Positions 32,401 to 44,378 of a DNA stretch of 64,000 nt are shown here, one piece after another. Each line of letters begins with the position of its first letter. Positions within the stretch are counted from its first letter, which is position 1. Both the position numbers and the translations under genes were made by a program. The notes beneath the pieces are model-generated. The model ran no database searches. It worked only from the letters and a program-made list of their open reading frames with translations, and was not told the DNA's origin. The stretch spans positions 68,052,658 through 68,116,657 of the forward strand of contig CM035407.1 in the NCBI GenBank assembly GCA_020310875.1, written 5' to 3'. The stretch comes from Ceratopteris richardii (Eukaryota; Streptophyta; Polypodiopsida; Polypodiales; Pteridaceae).

Positions 32401-33426
32401 AAATGCTCTAGACGATTTGAAAGGATAGATTCATGTTCAATAATGAAAGCTTCCCCAGACAGATCTCAATTGAAAAATTTCTCACTATAAGATATTCGAT
32501 GAACCTTGTAAAAAGAAATCGATCTCCACCAAAAGATCACATACCTTTTTTGTGCTTTGTCTCCTTAAAATAAGTTCGAGCATTTTGAAGAGAAACTTAT
32601 AAAGCGTACATGAGCAATAAATATCGTACCATTTATCTATGTTTGTGTGTGCACACGCGCACTTCCCGTGTAAACTTAGCGATGGTGGAAGACAAACCAC
32701 ACCTCAGTAGATGTGTGCTACGATCTCGTCGTTTCTTTTATTTCTCGCTTGTCGGAGCAACCACGTCCATACTCTTGTGCAGGAGCCCCAGAACAAGGTG
32801 GAATACAGTTGCGTGTACAGATCGCTCAGATATCATGGGTCGTGCATTGCCGAAGTGGCCGTTGCCACCTGAGGTGTTGTATTTAGGCCCCTCAATGCAA
32901 TCAGGCACACCACCACACTGAACACCCAAGGAGGGGTGTTGTATTTAAGCCCCTCAATGCAATCAGGTACACCGCCACACTGAACACCCACGGAATAAAT
33001 ACAGACAGGTGTGAAGCTGTAGCTTTTCATCAATAATAAAGTCAGTGTCAAGTTTGACGGTTCGTTGTAACATGGTATTTTGCCTGAGCTGCTCAGTGAT
33101 GCATCTCTTTTATCTGCTTGGACTGGATTTCTGGTTCTAAAGAGGGGAAAATTATATATGTCTAATTAAGCATGAAATATGGTGCAGATGAATGCCTCTT
33201 GGATTCATTGTGCCTCGAGATTTGATGCAAGATATCGTTGGTAATAAAGTTTATTTGATTGATTTTCAATAAAAAAGAATTTATGTATGCTTATTGAATG
33301 ATATTCACGGAACATTACCTTTTCTTTCAATCCATATGTAATTTCTCAGGTCATTTGTTCCAATGCCTTTTGCAGTAAAAGCTTTTGCCTACGTGGAGCC
33401 CTTGCTAGGACTAGCTGCAATGGTTG
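32401..33426 (+). other. Upstream flank of the PPR gene
   Basis: No coding region is supported. Two tandem copies of a unit of about 62 bp (GTATTTA-G-CCCCTCAATGCAATC core) lie at 32875-32937 and 32938-32995. TTTCTCAG at about 33344-33351 and TTTTGCAG near 33375 look like splice acceptors, so a 5' UTR intron is possible. This cannot be shown without transcripts. Confidence 0.4.
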
Positions 33427-34968
33427 ATGAAGAGCAGAAGACCTTATACACTGCAGATCAGCCATACCAATAGCGCTTGGAAAGATTCCTTGCTGGACTT
33501 TCTTCAGAAATGCACTAGAGAAAAGGATCTTGCATCTGCTAGAATATGCTATGATCTTCTAGTGAGGAATTGCCTCGAAAGGCTTTCTTTCTGGGGGGAC
33601 TATCTTATTCGTTTATTTGCCACATGTGCGACACTGCCAGACTCGAATCGTGTCTTTGAGAAAGTCTTTTCTCCGACTATCTACACATGGAATGCCATAA
33701 TTTCAGCACATGTGAATGCAGATGATTTACATGGTGCTGTAAGATTGCAACGTTGCATGGAGTTGAATTGTGTCGAACCTGATCGTGTCACATTCTTGTG
33801 CATGCTGAAAGTATGTAAAGGATTGTTGGATCCCTTGCAAGGGAAAATACTTCATATCAGAATATGTGAGCATGGACTTGCCACAGATCATATTATTGGA
33901 AACGCCCTTGTGGACATGTTTGCAAAGGTTGGGCTGATGGAGGATGCTCATAAAGTGTTTGACAACTTGATTATACATGATAGGATATCGTGGAGTGCAC
34001 TAATTGCAGGATATGCTCATCATGGATATCCACATATTGCTCTTGATCTGTATACAAATATGTATCGCAGTGGCATTGAACATGATAGAGCAATTCTCCT
34101 GTCTGTGGCCAAAGCAATCTCTTGTACACAATGTTTAATTCTTGGCAGGCTATTGCATATGATGTCTGTAGAAGATGGGCTTGACTTTGATGTTATGTTG
34201 GGCAGTGCTTTGATTGATATGTATGCAAAGTGCAATGGCATGGATGATGCTAAAAGTATTTTTGATAAGCTTCAAAAACGCAATGTGGTGTCATGGGGTG
34301 CTTTGATAGCAGGATATTCAAGCCAAGGTTATGATTCTATAGTGTGTGATCTCTATGAACAGATGCAGCAACAGGGCATACAAGCTGACCGAGTAATTTT
34401 TTTGTGTGTTTTGAAAGCATGTGGTGCACTTGGTGCACTACAACATGGTTACATCATAGATGACCTTTTAAGGAGGAGGAGCATAGATATTGATAAAATC
34501 CTTGGGAGTGCTCTTATTGAATTGTATGTGCTTTGTGGGAGGCTAGATGATGCTGGCAGGATTTTGATGAACATAGATATGCCAAATAATATTGTCTGGG
34601 GTACCCTCATGAGTGGTTATGCCATTAACGGAAACAGAGAGATGATTGAAAAATGCATTGCTGCTATGCAACAAGAGGGTTTGGATCTAAATAATATGGT
34701 CGTTACTCAAGTTCTTGCTTCAACTAGCCATTCTGGTTCGTTCGAGGTTGGTTACCACTACTTTAATTCATTGATAACTAACCAAGCGAGTATTTCAAGC
34801 ATAGAACATTATACATGTATGATTGATTTACTGGCACGAGCAGGCTGCTTGGATGCAGCTGCAAATCTTCAAAACACCATGCCACTTCCTCCTGATGATA
34901 TTATCCAGAGGTCTTTGCTCACAGGATGCAAAATTCACTCTATTAACACTGCAACTTTCAGCATTTAA
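33427..34968 (+). CDS. PLS-type pentatricopeptide repeat protein
   Basis: An intact frame of 513 codons starts at ATG 33427. Tandem 31-36-residue helical hairpins are evident: Y-T-W-N-A-I-I-S-A, I-I-G-N-A-L-V-D-M-F-A-K, R-I-S-W-S-A-L-I-A-G-Y, L-G-S-A-L-I-D-M-Y-A-K-C, N-V-V-S-W-G-A-L-I-A-G-Y and V-F-L/I-C-V-L-K-A-C-type L motifs, which alternate as P, L and S repeats. Such proteins act in chloroplasts or mitochondria, where they bind single RNAs, often for C-to-U editing. The protein ends at L-L-T-G-C-K-I-H, the start of the E region, and no E2 or DYW domain follows. It would need a partner deaminase or is a truncated copy. No clear transit peptide can be claimed. No introns are visible. It is flanked on both sides by retroelement debris. 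Confidence 0.9.
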   Translation: MKSRRPYTLQISHTNSAWKDSLLDFLQKCTREKDLASARICYDLLVRNCLERLSFWGDYLIRLFATCATLPDSNRVFEKVFSPTIYTWNAIISAHVNADDLHGAVRLQRCMELNCVEPDRVTFLCMLKVCKGLLDPLQGKILHIRICEHGLATDHIIGNALVDMFAKVGLMEDAHKVFDNLIIHDRISWSALIAGYAHHGYPHIALDLYTNMYRSGIEHDRAILLSVAKAISCTQCLILGRLLHMMSVEDGLDFDVMLGSALIDMYAKCNGMDDAKSIFDKLQKRNVVSWGALIAGYSSQGYDSIVCDLYEQMQQQGIQADRVIFLCVLKACGALGALQHGYIIDDLLRRRSIDIDKILGSALIELYVLCGRLDDAGRILMNIDMPNNIVWGTLMSGYAINGNREMIEKCIAAMQQEGLDLNNMVVTQVLASTSHSGSFEVGYHYFNSLITNQASISSIEHYTCMIDLLARAGCLDAAANLQNTMPLPPDDIIQRSLLTGCKIHSINTATFSI

Positions 34969-35879
34969 CCAGAAAACATGATGTTTGAGAGTGCATTCAT
35001 TAAATCATAGTTTTGTCAATATTACACATGGATTCTTTTCAGCTGAAGAAGTCTGATCATTATCATTGTCGATTGGGCTCAGACTAACATGTCATGTTTT
35101 CCTGACTGAAACCAAATAGGAATGTATTTCCAATTTTCAGCAAAGTAAGTGGATGGTTAATGAGCAAGATCCACACAAGGGCATCACCATGGCCAGCAGC
35201 TTGGCAACTTGTATGATAATAGGGAGTAATTCACCTTTGCATATGCCTTCTTGTAGCCCTTAAAAAGAAGTGGCTATTTTTATTGAATATATGCAGAGTA
35301 CCCTATTCCTCTTTAGAACAGGCTAGAGAATGGTAGGAGTAAGGTGCATGAGAGCTGGTGGGAAATCATACATAATACGTGATGGGAGGAGATGTGCTTC
35401 TCAATGCATCATTTCAAATAAGCTATACAAGCTTCTAACTCCGGTTGAAGTCAATGGAAATGAGGAATGAGATTGATTAGACATACTACTAATGGCTACG
35501 CTCTATCTATATATAGAAAGAGTTGTGTCTAAGAGAAATCAAAGTTTAAGTAAGCAAGGGGTCGCTTAAGCAAAGGGCTTGCTACTTGGTGCTCATACAC
35601 AATAAGGATCATTCAACACGGTCAAAGATATTGCATGGAATAGTGTGTCCAAGTTTTTCAATATACGTAAAACAGCAGTCCTAAAATACAAGGATTAATT
35701 GACCAACACTATCACATCTACAAATGACTGTGAACAAATATGATTGATTCACATAATTTTGGGATATTTTAGTTGAGAAAAATCATGGCTTTCAAGCCTT
35801 TAGTGATTGATCAATGTTGATATTTGAATATGTGCTCCGATTCAAAGGTTAGAACCTGAATTCAAACATTTCCTCTCAA
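34969..35879. other. Downstream flank of the PPR gene, unassigned
   Basis: No supported gene. A TATA-like stretch (CTATATATAG, about 35508) lies in a region that could be the 3' LTR of the minus-strand copia remnant to the right. On the minus strand, a purine-rich run followed by TGTTTGAATTC near 35868 would fit an LTR start. The other end is not identified. Confidence 0.35.
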
Positions 35880-36330
35880 TCTTTAATTATCCTAACCAAT
35901 CACCAACAGACCAAAGTTTTGCTTGAAATTGTGAACCTTTTTATAGTCTAAAGCTTTTGTAAACATGTTTACTGATGGGTCTTTAGTATTGATATGGTGC
36001 ACTTTGTACTTGGGTAAAACCTTCTTCCTTAAAAAGTGATAATGTACCTAGATATGGTTACTTTTTACATAAACTTTGGGTAGATGCAAGATAGACATTA
36101 TTCTTGTCAAGGCTGATTGGAAATTGTTTCGCTTGTACGTTTAGGTCTCCAAAAAGCTTTTCATCCTCGTTAGTTCACATATAACTTGTGCTTATGTGTC
36201 CTATTCAGCTTGAGATGAAGATAAGGAAACTTGGGGTTCCTTTTTGGATGATCGTTATACCAACTTTGCACCAATCATCACTTGATACTTGTTTATATGT
36301 GTTGTTCTTCTTTGGAGTCTATCCAATCAA
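35880..36330 (-). pseudogene. Copia RNase H remnant, minus strand (family F)
   Basis: The minus strand reads, across shifts, L-D-K-N-N-V-Y-L-A (the D-N-Q-S-A-I-x-L-A motif), Y-H-F-L-R-K-K-V and D-P-S-V-N-M-F-T-K-A-L-D, the hallmark end of copia RNase H. Stops and frameshifts are numerous. The family differs from A, B and C. Confidence 0.72.
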
Positions 36331-37587
36331 CATTACATCAAGCATGGTCAAATGATTACCAAAAATAATGTAAATATGCCAAAAAAAACATATGTAATCC
36401 ACCTCCAGACTTGTAGAAACTTTTATATATGTTTTTTCCCATCCATCTGTACCTAACACACTTGTTTTTCCCTCGCCCACAATGGGAATTTATAAATTTT
36501 TTTGTTGGAATTTTTCTCAAAAAGTAATGGAAGGGGTCTTGTGGAGCCTCAAACTCTCATCTTACTGGACCATTTTCAGATTTCTTGATTCTAAATGGGA
36601 GTCCATGCACTATACTATATGTATGCATCATTGTTCCCACCAATCTATGGAAAATCCCTCTTCATTTCCCATTTCCCAAAATAGATACTTATGAAAATAG
36701 CTCCTACAAATTATATAAAAATCATGCAAGGGAGCTATTTTGGAAATACATAAAGGTTATGCTTTCTTGCCCTTTTAGAGAATCCTTAACTCTAGGTGAG
36801 AGTATATATGTTATACTCTCCATGAGAGCTCATATGACATACTCCATGTATGCACTGATTTCCCCAAGTATATCCTATGAAACTCTCTTTCTTGTCTCTC
36901 ATAAAGTTGGAAAATTTGAAGAAGCTCTGGATTCTAAGCTAAAATAAGAAAATGGAGGACTTGGAGAATCCAATTACTTCTACTCTTGTTTAATCTCTTG
37001 AATCTTATGAATGCTCATGAAAATATAAACACTATATTCCATGATCACATCATGTTTTCCATGAAAACTTGCCCGATTCATCTTGTATTCCCTCTAGATA
37101 TTAATAAAAAGGAAAAAACTTACATTTCAAATACCTGTAAGCTTCTCTTCTTCCCAAGCTCATGTATGTGTTATTTTTAGGTTCTTATATATCATCCTTG
37201 GATATTCCATAGTATGTGCATGCCTCTCTGTAATAAGCCTGTGGCGGAAGCAAATCATGTGTTTCTTATGTATTTTTACATCAACTCATAGGTGGCTCCT
37301 TTGGATAGATCGATCTCCTTCCAAAGGGCGTACGTGGATCCTCACGTACACACAAAGCCTTTTTTGCCATCACAAATGGTCGTCATCACATACACACAGA
37401 GCCTTTTCTAGTGTTCATTCTCCCATCCATGCCTGGGCATATCTCCTCATGTGTCAAAATATAACATAATCCACACACTAGTCTCTCTCTATCTACCTCA
37501 TATAGTAACCATCCTCAATACTTGCCATGTGGCATTCATGCCACCCTCACTTAAGAGATGGTTCCCATTAGTCTATAGTACGTGACA
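36331..37587. other. Unassigned AT-rich region
   Basis: Short open frames exist but show no known motif and no repeat-family match in this window. A short direct repeat (ACACACA-GAGCC-TTTT type) occurs at about 37350 and 37393. I see nothing else. Confidence 0.4.
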
Positions 37588-38792
37588 CACCTCAGTCATA
37601 TCGTACTCGTTCACGCTCTCATAGTGCTTCCTTTGCATAAGATTGATATGTAATGGTTGCCTCTAGTCTTTGTGATGAGAATGAGCCTATTTCTTTTGAT
37701 GAAGCACAACATTTAAAAATTGGATGGTTGCTATGCAATCAGAATATGATGCTATTATGAAGAATGGTACCTTGTCTTTATGTGATTTTCCTCCAAGCAA
37801 AAAGGCCATTGGCACTAAATGGGTGTACAAGGTGAAACCTAAACGTGATGGAACATTTGACATGTATAAGATGAGGCTTGTTGCAAAAGGTTATGCTCAA
37901 GAGAGAGGCATTGATTTTGATGAGACCTTTGCTTCCACATGCCAAATGACCACTATTCATAGCATCTATGCATTTTGCAGCTCGTCATGGTTGGAATATA
38001 CATCAGTTGCACATTAAAAATGCATTTTTAAATGGTGACTTTTGCAAAGAAGTGCATATAATTTAGCCCCATGGTTTTATGCAGAAAGGGCATGAAAACA
38101 AAGTGTACAAGTTGAAGAACGCATTATATGGTTTGAAGCAAGCACCACATCCTTGGTATAAAAACATACATGCTTATTTGCGTGCACCTTGTTTTGAGAA
38201 CACTCCAATTGAGAGCACGTTATATATTAAGTGTGTAGATGATGTACTTCTGATCATTGTTGTATGTGTTGATGACAAGCTCCTCACACATCTTAATGAG
38301 AAGCATATTGTTGATTTTAAGGCTGATTTGCATGCCTCTTTTGAGATGTTAGATTTGGGGCATTTACATCATTGTTTGGGCATTCGGTTTATGCAAGTTG
38401 ATGGGGTAATAACTTTGTGTCAAACAAAATATATTCACATATTATTGTAACATTCTAGCCTTGACGATTGCAAAACTATTGCCACTCTTATGGAAACAAG
38501 TTTACAGTTGAGTCTTCATGATGCTCGAGATGCTTTTTATATTGTTCTCTAGCAGCAGCTTGTTGTATGCTATATTTACTCATGCATAACTTGGTGTGAT
38601 ATTTGGTTTGTTGTATATCAGATGAGCAAGTTTATGCATTGTGTCAAGCATTGGCAGGTAGTTAAGTGCATCTTTTGCTACCTAAGTGGTACTCGACTAC
38701 TTGGATTGTTTCATCCCAAAGAGGGATCATTACTGCTAGATTTACATGGCTTCATGCTTGGTAGCTCTTCCATATCTTTGTTGAGCAAGAAG
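37588..38792 (+). pseudogene. Family A copy A6, RT to RNase H (left part)
   Basis: It begins just before RT and continues through K-A-I-G-T-K-W-V-Y-K-V-K, G-L-K-Q-A-P and a mutated catalytic site (V-C-V-D-D-K for Y-V-D-D-M) near 38265, into RNase H at L-L-S-K-K. There A7 is inserted. The right part resumes at 43705. Several stops make it non-coding. Confidence 0.87.
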
Positions 38793-39020
38793 TGTTGATA
38801 TATTTAGGTAGTGATGTGTGTGAACACACTAGGACCCAAGGCACGTTTTTCCCTCTTTAGGAGGTTTTCTCTCCCGACTTGTATATACGCCTATAGACCT
38901 AATGGGTTACATATCTTTGTACATTCTAGTGGTAATACATTCAGTATTGTGTGTTGTTCTCCAAGCTTCTTCTTCTTCTTTGTGCTGTTTGCGTGCTTCT
39001 GCAAACGTCTAACTCCAACA
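38793..39020 (+). repeat. 5' LTR of A7
   Basis: This 228-bp LTR has TGTTG and CAACA ends and is followed by a primer site (TTGGTATCAGAGCAGGTC, 39022-39039). Confidence 0.93.
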
Positions 39021-39258
39021 ATTGGTATCAGAGCAGGTCGCCGCTTCATCTAGGGTGTTGCTGACACCTCTCCGGTTGTAGTCTCAGAATTGCATGAATT
39101 TTGATGAGCATATTTAGAGTAATTTGTCTTTTTGTGCAATTTTGGTTCGCCAATATAAGCATCTCGAAGTCTGCTACACATTTAGCAAAATTCGTCTAGA
39201 CAGTTCTGTTTTTGAGATACAATCAATTTTCTGCATCAAGGTATTTTAGTCACTGGCC

Positions 39259-42200
39259 ATGGCTGAAAGCAGCGATGTATTTTGTATGTTGGCTATTGAG
39301 GATAAGTTGGATGGTACAAACTATCCGTTATGGGCTTATATGATGCGACATGTATTGGTTGCAAAAGGACTGTGGAACATTGTGTAGGGTGTTGGAAAAC
39401 ATCCTATCACACTTGCAACTGTTATAACTACAGGTACTAAAGCTGATACAGAAGGTGTTGAAGATGGTGATATTCTGCAGATTCCTGTTCGTGCTACAGT
39501 TTCTACTACACCTGCTGTAGAGCAAATTCCTTGGGATGGTAGAGATGCCAAAGCATATGCATTGATAGCTTGTCTATCAAACATGCCATTATTCCTCGCA
39601 TTCACTCTTGCAGAATAGCTAAGGATGCTTGGGATATACTTACCACCAGTCTAGAAATGAGGCTTATGTTGCTTATCTATGAAAACAGTTGGAGAGTGAG
39701 CACATCAATGAAGGTGATTCTATGGACAATTTTTTGACAAAGATCAAGGATTTGAAGGAACAATTGATTTGTGCTGATGAAGTCCTTCCTAATAGTTCAC
39801 TTGTGCAGAATGTTTTGAATGGTCTTTCTAACGCATATTAGAGTTTTGCTTCTACTCTTCCTTTGATGATGAAAGGCAATCCAAATGCCTTAACATTTGA
39901 AGAGTTAGTTTCTATTCTGTTGCAAGAAGATCAGTTTAGGCTGAAGAGGTCTATTATGCGTGTTGCAGATCAAGCTTTCTTGGCTAGTCAGAAGGGCAAA
40001 GGAAATTGGAGCTCTTCAACTAGTAAGTAGAAATCTGCTAATTCTACACAATCGAAGAAGGAAGAAAAAGATGAGAACAAATTAGAAAAGCAGAAATTGT
40101 GTTGCAAATACTGTAAAGCAAATGATCATGTCATTAAGCATTGTCCAAAACTTGCTGCTAAAGAGACAAAGAAGAAAGAGGCCGGAATGGTTGTTGCATA
40201 TGCCTCTACACTAAAAATAGAGTCTGCTAATCTTGTGCAAGATGAAGAATGGGTGTTTACTACTGTTTACAGTTTTGACCCATCTTCTCATGAGCAATGC
40301 ATGTCTGTAGTAGACTCAGATGTTTGGTACTTTGACAGTGGGACAACCAAACATATTACCTTGTAGCGGAGTTTCTTCTCTTCATTGGAGCCTTCCCCTA
40401 TAGGGAATACTATCACATGTGCCAAAAACTCCTATTATCCTATCATGGGAGTTGGTAAAATCATTTTGACTACTATTGATGGTAGTTCTTTCACTCTGCC
40501 AGATGCTTTATTTGTGCCACGGATCAAGAAGAATCTGTTATCAGTTTTGGCTTTAGCCAAGATTGACTTGGTTGTGAAATTTGTTGATGACAGATGTATA
40601 GTTCATGATCAGTCAAATGGCAACGTGGTTATTGCTTCTGGCATTTTATCTCGTGGGCTGTATAAGCTCATAGATTATGAAAAATCTATGAATGATTTAA
40701 CATGTGTAGTACATGATTCTCAGGCTATGTCAGATGCAAAGCTTTGGCATGCATGCTTTGATCATCTGAATTTTACTAGTTTGCTATGCCTGCATAAATC
40801 TGAAATGGTGTCCTGTTTGCCCAAACTTGAGGCACCCGGTAAACATGTATGTGAAGGCTGTATTTTGGGCAAAATGCAGCGTTCTTCATTTCCAAAAGAT
40901 TGTTCAATTTGAGCTACGTAGAAATTGAAGCTTATTCATAGTGATGTCTGTGGTCCTATGCAGACACCTTCTTTTGGAAATTATCTTTACTTCATGTGAC
41001 TTTCATTGATGATTTTTCTAGGCATGCATGGGTATATCCACTCAACGCAAAGTCCGAAGTGTTTATGTGCTTCAAACAGTTTTTGGTTTTGTCTGAAAAT
41101 CTGTTAGCATGTAAAATAGGCACCCTCCGTTCTGATCGAGAGGGGGAATATATGTCTTCTGACTTTAATGCATTTCTGGCTGAACGTGGGATAAAACATC
41201 AATGTATAGTGCCATATACACCTCAACAGAATGGAGTTATTGAACTGAAGAATCGATCACTCATGGAGATGGAAAGGTGTATAGTCAAGAGTTAGGGTTT
41301 ACCACATAGTGTATTGGCTTGAGGTTGTTATGTGTGCAACATATGTACTTAAAAAGTGTCCCACTAAAGCGCTACAATCTATCACTCCATATGAGGCTTG
41401 GTATGGTCGCAAGCCATCTGTTGCTCATCTAGATGTTTTTGGTTGTCTGGCATATGCATTAGTGCCTGAACAACATCACAAAAAATTGGATGATAAAGCA
41501 ATAAAATGTATTTTTGTTGGGTACAGTTCTGAAAGTAAAGGCTATCGTCTGTATCATCCACAGACTAAACACATTATGGTTATTCATGATGTTGTTTTTA
41601 TGGAAGATGCTATTCGACCATTGCTTTCATGTACTAAGGAGACATCTGTTAGGTCCAAAGACATGTATAATACTTTGTTGCCTCTTTTTACAAGTGCACA
41701 ATCCAATGCTGGTCCTAATGAGGCAACTTCTCAACCTTTGCAGGTTTCATGTGATAATGCAGATCATCCCATTTTTGATGCAGATTTACATGATGCACTT
41801 GTTGATGAGAGAGCTGATATTGAAGAGGCAAAAACTATGCCAAAATGGTTGGTGTAGAATTTGCACGATATCAAATTAGATGCACCTCTGTCATATTGTA
41901 CTCGATCAAGATCTCATAATGCCTCTTTTGCATCAAATTGCTATGCTATGGCTGCCTCCAATCTCTGTGATGAGACTGAACCTGTTTCGTTTGATGAAGC
42001 ACAAAATTCTGAACATTGATGGCTGCATGATGTTATCATGAAAAATGGTACCTGGTCTTTATGTGACTTGCCTCATGGCAAGAAGGCCATCGACACTAAG
42101 TGGGTATACAAATTGAAGCATAAGCTTGATGGAACAATTGACAGGTATAAGGCTAGGCTTGTTGCAAAGGGTTATGCGCAGGAAAGAGGCATCTGTGCAC

Positions 42201-43391
42201 TTGCACCTCATCATGGTTGGAATGTACATCACTTGGACATTAAAACATCATTTTTGAATGGTGGCTTGCATGAAGAAGTGTATGTTTTTCAGCCCCATGG
42301 CTTTGTGCAGAAAGGGCATGAAAACTAGGTGTGGAGGTTAAAGAAGGCATTATATAGTTTAAAGCAAGCACCATGTGCTTGGTATGAAAATATACATGCC
42401 TATCTGATTACACATGGTTTTGAGAACAATCCAACTAAAAGCACTTTATAGGTTAAGCGTGGTAATGATGTAATTCTGATCATTGTACTGTATGTTGATG
42501 ACATGCTGCTCACTAGTCCTCATGAGAAGCATATTGCTAATTTTAAGGCTAATTTGCATGCCTCATTTGAGATGTTTGATTTGGGGCATTTGGGCATTCA
42601 ATTTATGCACGTTGATGGTGGAATGGCTTTGTGTCAAAGGAAATATATTGACACATTATTGTTGCATTTTTGCCTTGAAGACTGTAAACCTATTGCCACT
42701 CCTATGGAGACAGGTTTATGATTGAGTCTTCATGATGCTAGAGATGCATTTGATGCTGTTCTCTATCATCAGGATGTTGGATGCTTGATTTACTTATGTA
42801 TTACTTAACTAGATATTCAGTTTTCTATCTCACTGATGAGCATGTTTATGCATTGCCTAGGTGTGAAGCATTGGTAGGCGGTTAAGCACATCTTTCGCTT
42901 CTTGAGTGGTACCCAACTACTTGGTTGTTTTATCCCAAGGGGGGATCCCTACTTCCAGATTTGCATGCCTTTTTTGACTTTGACTCGGCTAGTTGCTATG
43001 ACACTCGTGTGTCCACTCGTGTAAGAAGTAGCCTACTATGTCCACTTCTAGTTGTGAGGCTGAGTACAAGGTAGCTTTCACAGTGACTGTTGAGTGTGTG
43101 TGGCTCAGATGCCTTATGGCTGATTATGGTGTTGTTCAGTATTCTCCCACCACCATCTTCAGTAACAGCTAGAGCGCATTGGCAGTTGTGAGGAACCCTG
43201 TGTTCCATGCTCGCACTAAGCACATTGAGGTGCATTATCATTATGTCAGGGAGAGGTTCTCTGCTGGAGAGATCATCTTGGCATATGTGCCCATGCAGGA
43301 GAACATTGTAGACCTTTTCACAAAGGCTCTATCTTAGGAGAAGTTTGAAGCTTTTAGTAAAGCTTTGGGCTTACTTCCTTTTGTGGATTGA
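39259..43391 (+). pseudogene. A7 gag-pol polyprotein remnant
   Basis: The ATG at 39259 opens gag, and codon 43 is TAG (39385-39387), shared with A8 and A10. The domains in order are a degraded capsid, a knuckle C-K-Y-C-K-A-N-D-H-V-I-K-H-C (about 40101), protease F-D-S-G-T-T-K-H-I (about 40333) ending at TAG 40364, pre-integrase with C-E-G-C, integrase I-D-D-F-S-R and R-S-D-R-E-G-E-Y (about 41130), RT with Y-V-D-D-M (about 42493), and RNase H to 43391. There is a deletion of about 60 bases in RT near 42190, and stops occur in every domain. It is dead. Confidence 0.9.
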
Positions 43392-43463
43392 TTCCACATA
43401 TCTTGGCACTTTCTTATAGATGAGTGCCAGCTCCTTGTTCACCGCATCACTCCCAGGGGGATT

Positions 43464-43704
43464 TGTTGATATATTTAGGTAGTGATGTGTGTGAACACAC
43501 TAGGACCACCACGGTGCTTTTTTCCCTCTTTAGGAGGTTTTTCCCCCAGCTTGTATATACGCCTATAGCCCTAACGGGTTACTTATCTTTGTACATTCTG
43601 GTGGTAATACATTCAGTATTGTGTGTTGTGCTCCAAGATTCTTCTTCTTCTTCTTCTTCTTCTTTGTGCTGTTCGCATGCTTCTGCAGACATCTAACTCC
43701 AACA
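43464..43704 (+). repeat. 3' LTR of A7
   Basis: This 241-bp LTR is preceded by the polypurine tract CCCAGGGGGATT. It is longer than the 5' LTR because of a TTC microsatellite expansion near 43640. Confidence 0.93.
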
Positions 43705-44378
43705 AGAAGTAGCCTACTATGACAACATCTAGTTGTGAAGCTAAGTATAGGGAAAGTTTCATAACGATTGTTGAGTGTGTATGGCTCAAATACCTTTTGG
43801 ATGATTTGGGTGTTGGTCAGTCTTCTACCACCACAATCTTCACTAATTGTTAGATTGCATTGGCAGCTCCAAAAAACCTTGTGTCGCATGCTCGCACAAA
43901 GCACATTGAGATGCACTATCATTATGTTAGGGAGAGGTTCTTGACTAGAGAGATCAGTTTGGCATATACGCCCACACAGGGGAACATTGCAAACCTTTTA
44001 GCAAATGCTCTCCGTGGGGAGAAGTTTGAAGCTTTTCGCAAAGATTTGGGCTTTCTTCCTTTTGTGGATTGATCTCTTTCCACATAGCTTGGGACTTCCT
44101 TATACATGAGTCCCATCTCCTTGTTCATTGCATCATTCCTAGGGGGATTTATTGATATATTTTGGTGGTGATGTGTGAAAACACAATTAGGACCGCCATG
44201 GATTTTTTTTTTCCCTCTTTCAGAGGTGCCCCCCCACTTGCATATATGCCTATAAGCCTAACAGGTTACTTATCTTTGCACGTTCATTTGGTAATTCATT
44301 CTGTGTTGTGATCCAAGCTTCTTTAGAATCTTCTTCCTTGTGTTGTTTGCATGCTTCTGCAAGCCTCAAACTCCAACA
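43705..44378 (+). pseudogene. A6 RNase H end and 3' LTR (right part)
   Basis: It resumes A6 at the target duplication, with RNase H sequence T-S-S-C-E-A-K-Y, H-A-R-T-K-H-I-E and the end P-F-V-D-stop at about 44072. A polypurine tract CCTAGGGGGATT follows, then the LTR at 44150-44378. The LTR start is mutated from TG to TA. Confidence 0.88.

Larger units (their letters stand above)
38793..43704 (+). mobile_element. Complete family A element A7, nested in A6 (AGAAG duplication)
   Basis: Both LTRs are present (38793-39020 and 43464-43704), with a primer site, gag-pol and polypurine tract. AGAAG occurs at 38788-38792 and at 43705-43709. Removing A7 restores the A6 RNase H reading around L-S-K-K to the following Q-P-T-like segment. 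The element is 4912 bp. The LTRs differ at well over ten positions, and the 3' LTR has an expanded TTC tract, so the insertion is not recent. Confidence 0.95.

Noticed and set aside
36482..37469. Several 60-120-codon open frames
   Set aside because: They overlap, lack known motifs or repeated occurrence, and are in AT-rich DNA where such frames are expected by chance.
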